8,624 bases of DNA from JBHJGS01 sp050331575 (GTDB lineage Bacteria; Pseudomonadota; Alphaproteobacteria; Sphingomonadales; Rhodothalassiaceae), in contig JBHJGS010000042.1 of the NCBI GenBank assembly GCA_050331575.1, forward strand, positions 1-8,624, given 5' to 3'. Below are positions 1-5,126 of this stretch, piece by piece. The notes under the pieces were generated by a model. It ran no database searches, was not told the origin of the DNA, and saw only the letters and a program-made list of their open reading frames with translations. Both the position numbers and the translations under genes were made by a program. Numbering within the stretch: position 1 is the stretch's first letter; each line of letters starts with the position of its first letter.

Positions 1-92
1 GGCCAGCGCGACCGCTCGAACCACGCCCGAGCGGCGGCTTCGTCCGGAAACAGCGCGTTGAACTCGCGCAGTGTAAGGTTCGTTCCTGCCAT
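1..92 (-). CDS. IS1595-family transposase, N-terminal fragment cut by the window edge
   Basis: Reading leftwards from the ATG at 92 gives 30 codons beginning MAGTNLTLREFNALFPDEAA and ending at RSRW. The pattern of a short leader, F-x-x-x-F-P-(D/T)-E, about a dozen residues, then (R)W leading into a zinc-ribbon is, as I recall, the start of IS1595-family (IS1016-like) transposases. In these a Zn ribbon (normally beginning P-x-G-x-x-C-P-x-C) precedes a DDE catalytic domain. Both would lie outside the window to the left, so intactness cannot be judged. The gene points away from the DUF2946/receptor genes. A perfect 13-base inverted repeat, ATGTTcttAACAT (91-103), overlaps the start codon. The family call rests on a short stretch; another zinc-ribbon transposase is the main alternative. 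Confidence 0.75.
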   Translation of the reverse strand, partial: MAGTNLTLREFNALFPDEAAARAWFERSRW

Positions 93-131
93 GTTCTTAA
101 CATAGGGCTAGTATGGCTGTGGGGGCAAGCC
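1..131 (-). mobile_element. End of an insertion sequence (IS1595-like), partial
   Basis: The transposase start at 92 is followed outward by a short non-coding end. Read leftwards on the minus strand from 131, this end begins GGCTTGCCCCC, a plausible terminal inverted repeat. It continues through a short leader to the transposase ATG, about 39 bases, a usual spacing for an IS of this size. The boundary near 131 is inferred. The other IS end and the target-site duplication are outside the window, so the inverted repeat cannot be confirmed here. Confidence 0.45.
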
Positions 132-150
132 TATAGTTCCGGGAATGATT

Positions 151-516
151 ATGCCTTCGATCCCGGCTATTCGAGACCTTCTGGCCCTGCTGGCACTTCT
201 GACAGTGCAGCTGATGCCGTGGGCGGCGCATGCCGGGGCCGATGACACCCTGCGCATCTGCACAGCGGACGGGCCGCAGACAGTGGCATGGGCCGGCATC
301 GGCACTGGTCCGGACCAGCCCCCGGAGAGCGGGCCGGACTGCCCGGATTGCCACGGCTGCTGCGGTGCCCAGGTGTTGCCGGAGCGGGCGCTGCTGACCC
401 GAACCCACAGCGCGGGCAATGGCGTTGCCGGCCACGCTCCGGCCAATCCCGATCCTCAGCTGGCCCCAGCGGCCCGGCCGGCGCTGCCCTCCCGCGGTCC
501 TCCCTCAGCCGTCTGA
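151..516 (+). CDS. DUF2946-type secreted cysteine-rich protein upstream of a TonB receptor
   Basis: A 121-residue exported protein with no established function. The N-terminus is a signal peptide: charged residues near R9-D10, a leucine-rich core at about 10-22, and AHA/G cleavage after about residue 28. The mature part has an ICTADG motif (Cys37), then a compact CPDCHGCC cluster (Cys64, 67, 70, 71 and His68), and ends in a low-complexity Ala/Pro-rich tail. This layout (signal peptide, I-C-T-x-x-G, later C-x-x-C) fits the DUF2946 family, whose genes often sit beside TonB-dependent metal receptors. The receptor gene starts 45 bases downstream on the same strand, so an operon is likely. The Cys/His cluster suggests periplasmic metal binding, by inference only. 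The ATG at 151 is preferred because GGGA at 141-144 is 6 bases before it; the in-frame ATG at 145 directly abuts that motif. The family call is moderate, since these proteins are poorly conserved. Confidence 0.7.
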   Translation: MPSIPAIRDLLALLALLTVQLMPWAAHAGADDTLRICTADGPQTVAWAGIGTGPDQPPESGPDCPDCHGCCGAQVLPERALLTRTHSAGNGVAGHAPANPDPQLAPAARPALPSRGPPSAV

Positions 517-561
517 CCTGCCAATCCCACCGCGAGTTCAGACGATCGAGGAACGATCATA

Positions 562-2811
562 ATGTTTTATCCCGTTTTGCGGGCGCTGCCGCTGTTGCTG
601 CCGCCCTTGGCCGTTGCCGCGCAGCCGGCGGAACCGGCGAGGCTTGAGACCCTTGTCATCCTCGGCCAGCCGCTGGGCCAGGATCAGACGCTGCGGCTTG
701 ATCCGCTGCGCCCTGGCAGCTTTGCCGCCGACAGCGCAGCACTGCTGCGCCGCGTCCCCGGCGGAGCGCTGATCAACAATGGCGCCGTGTCCGGCCAGGC
801 TCAGCTGCGCGGTCTGAGCGGGCTTCGCCTGAACACCGTGATCAACGGCCAGGCCTTTTCCTCCGGCGGGCCCAATCTGATGGATCCGCCGCTGCATTAT
901 GCGCCGACACCGCTGCTGCAGGCGCTGAAAGTGCGTCGCGGCATCGCCCCGGTCAGCGACGGACCGGGCCTGGGCGGCCATGTCGAGGCTGAGCTGAAGA
1001 GCAGCCGGTTCGCCGACAGCGACCGGCTCTCCGTCCAGGGCGATGTCGCCGCCCAAGGGCAAAGCGTCGTCGAAGGCGGCAGTGTCGGCGGCCTGGTCGG
1101 CGTCGGCACGGTCCGGCACCGCGCGCATGTGCTGGGCCATTATGAACGCGGCGGTGCTTTCGACTTTCCCGGCGGCACCGCCACGGCCAGCGAGTATCGC
1201 CGCTGGAGCATCGGCGCCGGCTACGGCCTGAAGCTGGGGGAGCATGAAATCTCCGCCGATTACCGCCACCATCAGACAGGCCCGACCGGGAATCTGCCCT
1301 TTCCTTTGGACATTGTCTTTTTCGACAGCGATTTCGCCCAGATCGGCTATGAAGGACCGGTCGGCCCCGGCCAGCTGACGCTTCACCTGGGCTACACGAC
1401 TATCGACCATCAGATGGACAATTTCACGGTGCGGCCGCGCCCCGCAGGCGTGCCGCGCATCGCCACCCCGGCGGATTCGGAATCGGTCGACTATCGGGCA
1501 CGTTTGGACTGGCCGCTCCTGGGCGGGACGTTTCGGCTGGGCGCGGACGGCCTGCGCAGCGAAAACAGCGCCACGGTGACCCAGCCGGACACGCCGGGCT
1601 TCGAAATCGGCAGCTTCAACCGCGCCCGCGCCAATCGGGCCGGCGGCTTCATTGAATGGGCCGGCGATGTCACGCCTCGGCTGGCCGTGGAACTGGGCCT
1701 GCGCTATGACCGCATCGCCACCGATGCGGACGATGCCTTTCTGGGAACCAGTCCGCCGGTGCCGCCGCCGGTGGCCATGCTGATCACTCAGTTCAATGCC
1801 CAGGAGCGGCGTCGGGTCGATCACAATGTCGACGCTGTGGTGCGCCTCGACTATGCCGCCTTCGGGCCTGTCTCCGTGCATTTGACCGGGGCGCGCAAAA
1901 CCCGCAGCCCGGTCTATGTCGAGCGTTACGCGTTTCTGCCGATCGAGGTCACGGCTGGGCTGGCCGATGGCAATAACACCATCGGCGACATCGATGTGCG
2001 GCCCGAGATTGGCTATATTATCGACGGCGGCTTCGATGTCGTGGCGCGGCGGCTGTCGGTGTCCGTGCGCGGCTTTTATCATCGGATCGCCGACTATATC
2101 CAAAGCGTGCCGTTTGATGAGACGCTGACCAGCCTTGAGGCCGGCATCGATCCGGCAGGGGCGCTGATCAGTCCGCTGACGCCCGCCGGCCAGATGGCCT
2201 TCTTTGCGCAATTCGATGGGCCGGGCGGCGTCGCTCCCTCAGGGCCGGTGGAGCTGGTCAGCCTGGTCAATGGCGACGCCACGCCGTTGCGCTTTGACAA
2301 TGTCGAGGCGGAGGTGTTCGGGGTGGACGCCGCGGCCAGTCTCCGGCTGGCCGGGTATCTGGCCAAGCCGGGCGACAGCCTGCTGTTCGACGCGGTGCTG
2401 ACTTATGTGCGTGGCCGGCGCCTGGATATTGACGACGATCTTTACCGCATCACCCCGCCGCGGGCGGTGCTGGCCCTCAGCTATGAGCGAAAGACTTGGC
2501 GTCTGAGCGTGGAGGGCGTGCTGGTCGCCGAGCAGGACAGGGTGTCGCTGACCAATGGCGAACTCCCCACCGATGGGTATGGCCAACTCAATCTCTATGG
2601 CGAATGGGAACCGGTTGAGGGCTTACGCCTGAGTGCTGGGGTGGAGAATGCCACCAATGCCTTCTATCGCGATCATCTGGCCGGCTTCAATCGGGTGCCG
2701 ATGAGCGACATCGCCCTGTTCCGCCCCAACCCCTTCGCCCCGCTTGATCCGGATGCGCGCATACCAGGCACCGGGATCGGCGGATTTGTCGGACTGGCCT
2801 ATCGCTTTTAG
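562..2811 (+). CDS. TonB-dependent outer-membrane receptor, OprC/NosA copper-receptor-like
   Basis: A 749-residue outer-membrane gated channel, expected to take up a metal using TonB energy. A signal peptide spans residues 1-20 (cleavage near AVAA/Q). ETLVILG (29-35) resembles a TonB box. The plug (about 50-150) contains RGLSGLRL, GPNLMDPPLHY and VRRGIAPVSDGPGLGG, and the rest is the beta-barrel, ending in the aromatic signature AYRF. The PNxMxPPLxY and GIAPVS blocks are the hallmark of copper receptors of the OprC/NosA type. OprC binds Cu through CxxxM and HxM; here the first site reads Gly103-PNL-Met107 and the second is intact as His283-Gln-Met285. The metal could therefore be copper bound more weakly, or another ligand. 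The start is supported by GAGGA at 548-552, 9 bases before the ATG. It lies 45 bases after the DUF2946 gene and is probably co-transcribed. The receptor class is secure; the substrate is not. Confidence 0.92.
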   Translation: MFYPVLRALPLLLPPLAVAAQPAEPARLETLVILGQPLGQDQTLRLDPLRPGSFAADSAALLRRVPGGALINNGAVSGQAQLRGLSGLRLNTVINGQAFSSGGPNLMDPPLHYAPTPLLQALKVRRGIAPVSDGPGLGGHVEAELKSSRFADSDRLSVQGDVAAQGQSVVEGGSVGGLVGVGTVRHRAHVLGHYERGGAFDFPGGTATASEYRRWSIGAGYGLKLGEHEISADYRHHQTGPTGNLPFPLDIVFFDSDFAQIGYEGPVGPGQLTLHLGYTTIDHQMDNFTVRPRPAGVPRIATPADSESVDYRARLDWPLLGGTFRLGADGLRSENSATVTQPDTPGFEIGSFNRARANRAGGFIEWAGDVTPRLAVELGLRYDRIATDADDAFLGTSPPVPPPVAMLITQFNAQERRRVDHNVDAVVRLDYAAFGPVSVHLTGARKTRSPVYVERYAFLPIEVTAGLADGNNTIGDIDVRPEIGYIIDGGFDVVARRLSVSVRGFYHRIADYIQSVPFDETLTSLEAGIDPAGALISPLTPAGQMAFFAQFDGPGGVAPSGPVELVSLVNGDATPLRFDNVEAEVFGVDAAASLRLAGYLAKPGDSLLFDAVLTYVRGRRLDIDDDLYRITPPRAVLALSYERKTWRLSVEGVLVAEQDRVSLTNGELPTDGYGQLNLYGEWEPVEGLRLSAGVENATNAFYRDHLAGFNRVPMSDIALFRPNPFAPLDPDARIPGTGIGGFVGLAYRF

Positions 2812-2835
2812 GCTGGTCCGCTAAGGGCATTGTCC

Positions 2836-2861
2836 AGCAGCCCGGTCGGGCGGCGGCTGCT
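2836..2861. terminator. Hairpin between convergent genes, possible bidirectional terminator
   Basis: AGCAGCC (2836-2842) pairs perfectly with GGCTGCT (2855-2861) across a 12-base GC-rich loop. It sits in the 50-base gap between the receptor stop (2811) and the stop of the oppositely oriented PEP-CTERM gene. There is no clear T-run on either side, so an intrinsic terminator is only weakly supported. Position is the main argument. Confidence 0.3.
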
Positions 2862-3611
2862 CTAGGCGCGGCGCTTGCGCAGCCGGGTCAGGGCGAGCAG
2901 GCCCGGCGCCAGCAGCCAGGCTGCGGCCGGCGCCGGAACATGCTGGGCGTAGATTTGGAACTCAAACGCCTCAATGCGGAAATTGTCGTTCCAATGATAG
3001 GTGCCGATTTCGAAGCTGGACAGGGCCATGGGATCGTGCAGGCTGATGTCGCATTCGTCATCGGGGAACCCAGGATCCTTGACCTGGCAGTCGACGCTGA
3101 ACATGTCGCCGGTCAACAGCGCGCCGTCGACATGGGCGAACATTTCGCGGTCATTGTCGTCAATGTCCTCGAGATGAAATTCCGCGAGCTTGACCAGATC
3201 GTCGGACTGGACGGTGAACAGGATCGACTCATCGTTGATGCCGTCGATATCGCCGTGCTGGAAATCGTCGAAGAACAGCAGCGAAAAGACCCCCAGGCCC
3301 TCATCATCCTGCACCAGCTTGCAGCCAAGCTTGTCCTTGGTCAGGCAGGTGGCGGTGATGGTCAGATCGCTGGTGGCGTGAACCGCCCCCAACTGCACCA
3401 GATCCTGCTGCGTGATGGTGTAACTCACCCATTCCGCCGGCAAGGGCGGGGCGGACTGCGGGCGAATGGAATTCGCCCCGGAGCCTTCGCCCGCCGCGGG
3501 CGTGTCAAAGCGGATCTGAATGTCGGAATAGATGGGCGCTGCATCAGCGCTGAACGTGGAAAGCATGGCCGCAAGGGCAGCGGCCCCGGTCTTGATCAAC
3601 CGACCCGGCAT
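2862..3611 (-). CDS. VPLPA/PEP-CTERM-type exported protein
   Basis: A 249-residue exported protein of unknown function. It starts with a signal peptide (MPGRLIKTG, Ala-rich core, ADA cleavage near residue 24). It ends with a sorting tail typical of exosortase substrates: VPAPAAAW (225-232), a short hydrophobic helix (WLLAPGLLALTRL) and a basic RKRR tail. This closely resembles the VPLPA-CTERM form, which is processed by a dedicated exosortase and usually linked to exopolysaccharide or surface proteins. The body is acidic (FFDDFQHGDIDG, LEDIDDND, FPDDECD) and has four cysteines (89, 97, 175, 187), possibly two disulfides. I do not recognise a catalytic domain. The ATG at 3611 is preferred over the in-frame TTG at 3629 because GAGGAGG lies 9 bases upstream of the ATG, and the TTG overlaps that site. 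No exosortase gene is in the window. The gene appears monocistronic and is convergent with the receptor. Confidence 0.85.
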   Translation of the reverse strand: MPGRLIKTGAAALAAMLSTFSADAAPIYSDIQIRFDTPAAGEGSGANSIRPQSAPPLPAEWVSYTITQQDLVQLGAVHATSDLTITATCLTKDKLGCKLVQDDEGLGVFSLLFFDDFQHGDIDGINDESILFTVQSDDLVKLAEFHLEDIDDNDREMFAHVDGALLTGDMFSVDCQVKDPGFPDDECDISLHDPMALSSFEIGTYHWNDNFRIEAFEFQIYAQHVPAPAAAWLLAPGLLALTRLRKRRA

Positions 3612-3620
3612 GGGTAGCCC

Positions 3621-3627
3621 CCTCCTC
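3621..3627 (-). promoter_or_regulatory. Ribosome binding site of the PEP-CTERM gene
   Basis: GAGGAGG on the minus strand, 9 bases ahead of the ATG at 3611. It decides the start, because the upstream TTG (3629) would place this motif inside the coding region. Confidence 0.75.
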
Positions 3628-3677
3628 AAATCTTCGAGTCGGTTATGCTGTCCGACCCTTTTTGTGCCTCATCCCAG

Positions 3678-3708
3678 ATAAAATGACGCAAGTTCGTGAA
3701 CGCGTCAA
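3678..3708 (-). promoter_or_regulatory. Candidate promoter with a long dyad in the spacer, for the PEP-CTERM gene
   Basis: On the minus strand TTGACG (3708-3703) is a good -35 box. TTTTAT (3683-3678) is a 4/6 match to -10 at a long, 19-base spacing; CATTTT at 17 bases is a poorer alternative. Between them lies an inverted repeat, 3684-3707: TGACGC, two extra bases, GTTC, a 2-base centre, then GAAC and GCGTCA. The inferred transcript start is about 60 bases before the ATG at 3611. A dyad inside an over-long spacer is the arrangement used by MerR-type activators, but a simple repressor site is equally possible. No regulator gene is present here. Confidence 0.4.
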
Positions 3709-4022
3709 TCATCTTAATGCAGCGTTCAGATATGACGTCTGTGGGGCGTTACGGGTGCCGCGGCCCTGCCAGGGGGTGGGCAAAAAAAGAACCCGGTCGT
3801 CCGGATGGCGCAAGTCGCGAGGGGGGCTCGGTGTTTGCGCGGCACAAGATCCAGGACAGACCGGGCTGACGAGGCCAACGGTCAAACTGTGTCGCCCCTT
3901 TAAGGCGGAACAACGGGCGCATTGTGGCAGAAACGAGGCGACCACGCGCGGGGCTTGCCGCACAGGCGTTGCGGCGGGTAGAGGCCGGCCGGTCCGTCTT
4001 GCCTGAGCCTGGAGATCCGGTC
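3709..4022. other. Non-coding divergent intergenic stretch
   Basis: About 314 bases between the PEP-CTERM promoter region and the CoA-ester lyase. The only open frames give Arg/Gly/Cys-rich translations without family motifs or convincing ribosome sites. There is an A7 tract at 3782-3788 and a small CCCTgccAGGG hairpin just before it, but no T-run in the right place for a terminator. I see no tRNA, riboswitch or clear sigma-70 promoter for the lyase. GGAG at 4011-4014 provides the ribosome site for the ATG at 4023. Confidence 0.6.
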
Positions 4023-4877
4023 ATGTCCCGTTTCGCGCGCCCGCGCCGTTCTGTCTTGTATATGCCCGGCGCCAATGCCCGCGCGCTTCAAAAGGCTCGC
4101 GGCTTGTCTGCTGACGCGCTGATTTTCGATCTGGAGGATGCGGTGGCGCCGGCGCAGAAGGCCACCGCGCGCGAGCAGGTTGTTCGCGCCGTGGCCGACG
4201 GCGGGTATGGCCGTTCAGAATGCGTTATCCGCGTCAACGGCCTTCAGACAGTGTGGGCGGAGGAGGATCTGGCCGCAGCCGCGACGGTGACGGCCGATGC
4301 GGTTCTGATCCCAAAGGTGGAAGGCCCGGACGCCTTGGACCGTGCGGCCGCGATGCTGCCAAAGGGCACGGCACTGTGGGCGATGATGGAGACGCCGGCG
4401 GGCATTTTGAATGCCGCGTCAATCGCCGCTCACCCGGGCATGGCCTGCTTGGTGATGGGGACCAATGATCTGGTCAAGGATTTGCGGGTCACTCCGGGGC
4501 CGGATCGCACAGCGCTGATGCTTAGCCTGCAGCAAACCGTCCTGGCCGCGCGTGCGGCGGGCATTGCCGCGGTCGATGGCGTGTTCACGGATCTGGACGA
4601 TCCGGACGGTTTTGAGTCGGAGTGCCGGCAGGGCGCGGATCTGGGCTTCGACGGCAAGACGCTGATCCATCCGCGCCAGGTTGAGCCGGCCAACCGGCTG
4701 TTCGGCCCTGACCCCGCAGCCGTGGCCGCGGCCCGGCACCTGATCGCGGCGTGGCAACAGGCCGATGGCGACGCGCGCGGCGTGGTTGCCATCGACGGGC
4801 GCATGGTCGAGGCGCTGCACATCGCCCAAGCCCGCCGCCTTGTCGCCCAGGCCGAAGCGATTGCACAGGCGGACTAA
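4023..4877 (+). CDS. CitE-like CoA-ester lyase (HpcH/HpaI aldolase superfamily)
   Basis: A 284-residue cytosolic Mg-dependent enzyme of the CitE/malyl-CoA lyase family, which cleaves, forms or hydrolyses acyl-CoA aldol adducts such as malyl-CoA, beta-methylmalyl-CoA or citramalyl-CoA. Ordered motifs along the TIM barrel are LYMPGANARA (12-21), IFDLEDAVAP (34-43), RVNG (Arg70), IPKVE (96-100), METPAGI (Glu123), GTNDL (Asp149), VDGVFTD (184-190) and GFDGKTLIHP (208-217). Arg70, Glu123 and Asp149 match the CoA/Mg-binding Arg and the two Mg ligands of CitE; the 26-residue Glu-Asp spacing equals Glu112-Asp138 in mycobacterial CitE. Length is normal for stand-alone CitE-like proteins. No citrate-lyase CitD/CitF and no MaoC hydratase is adjacent, so it is not a citrate lyase subunit and the exact substrate is open. 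The ATG at 4023, with GGAG upstream, is preferred to the GTG at 3924, whose extra 33 residues look non-homologous. Confidence 0.88.
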   Translation: MSRFARPRRSVLYMPGANARALQKARGLSADALIFDLEDAVAPAQKATAREQVVRAVADGGYGRSECVIRVNGLQTVWAEEDLAAAATVTADAVLIPKVEGPDALDRAAAMLPKGTALWAMMETPAGILNAASIAAHPGMACLVMGTNDLVKDLRVTPGPDRTALMLSLQQTVLAARAAGIAAVDGVFTDLDDPDGFESECRQGADLGFDGKTLIHPRQVEPANRLFGPDPAAVAAARHLIAAWQQADGDARGVVAIDGRMVEALHIAQARRLVAQAEAIAQAD

Positions 4878-5001
4878 GGCCGGTGTGAACGAAAATGTCA
4901 GATGGTTTCGGCTTTGCGCCGGCGCGCGCGTTACGCTAAGTGCGGCGGCCGCGAGGGGATGACGGGGTCGGAATCGCTTCATTTTCTGGCGACACTTCTG
5001 C

Positions 5002-5021
5002 TATAAACCAGACCGATCGGT
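5002..5021 (+). promoter_or_regulatory. -10 box and palindromic operator ahead of the MFS exporter
   Basis: TATAAA at 5002-5007 is a plausible -10 box; TTCATT (4978-4983), 18 bases upstream, is only a weak -35. Immediately after it lies the perfect palindrome ACCGATCGGT (5012-5021), with further partial symmetry (C5009/G5024, AA5006-5007/TT5026-5027). This places it over the expected transcription start, where a repressor would block initiation. The sequence style resembles TetR-family operators of drug-exporter genes. The regulator is not in the window. The 245-base gap between the lyase stop and the exporter start holds nothing else convincing. Confidence 0.45.
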
Positions 5022-5111
5022 GGGATTGTTTAGGGCAAATGGGGGCTTGCCTGGCGACCGGGCCACGGAAACGTCTGCTGCGGCGGATCGTTTCTGACCG
5101 ATCGAGGGATC

Positions 5112-5126
5112 ATGACGACGCCGTGA
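5112..5126 (+). promoter_or_regulatory. Four-codon leader overlapping the exporter start (GTGA overlap)
   Basis: ATG ACG ACG CCG TGA reads MTTP-stop, and its TGA overlaps the exporter's GTG start (5123). The nearest ribosome site, GAGGGA (5104-5109), is well placed for neither: about 2-4 bases from this ATG and 13-15 from the GTG. Translation may begin at the ATG and re-initiate at the GTG. Chance is a fair alternative. Confidence 0.25.

Noticed and set aside
538..2211. 557-codon open frame antisense to the receptor
   Set aside because: It mirrors the GC-rich receptor gene, its translation is Ala/Arg/His/Gln-rich without motifs, and the plus-strand frame has signal peptide, plug and barrel signatures.
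2940..3617. 225-codon plus-strand frame opposite the PEP-CTERM gene
   Set aside because: The minus-strand frame has a ribosome site, signal peptide and sorting tail; the plus-strand frame has none of these.
3612..3629. TTG start for the PEP-CTERM gene
   Set aside because: It would place GAGGAGG inside the coding sequence; the ATG at 3611 is correctly spaced from it.
3684..3730. Alphaproteobacterial SOS box (GTTC-N7-GTTC)
   Set aside because: GTTC copies occur but not at seven-base spacing; they belong to the inverted repeat.
3762..3790. Intrinsic terminator by the A7 tract
   Set aside because: For the minus strand the T-run would come before the stem, and on the plus strand the stem is followed by A rather than T.
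3662..4006. 114-codon plus-strand frame in the intergenic region
   Set aside because: Composition is Arg/Gly/Cys-rich, it has no ribosome site or recognisable motif, and it overlaps the candidate promoter of the divergent gene.
3924..4022. 33-residue N-terminal extension of the CoA-ester lyase from a GTG
   Set aside because: Family members begin close to the R-(R/S)-x-L-Y-x-P-G motif, and the ATG at 4023 has its own ribosome site.
4419..4982. 187-codon minus-strand frame over the lyase
   Set aside because: It is a shadow of the lyase gene with no motifs; the lyase has all its catalytic motifs.
4940..5122. 61-residue N-terminal extension of the exporter
   Set aside because: It would translate through the TATAAA box and palindrome, and MFS proteins of this type have only short tails before TM1.
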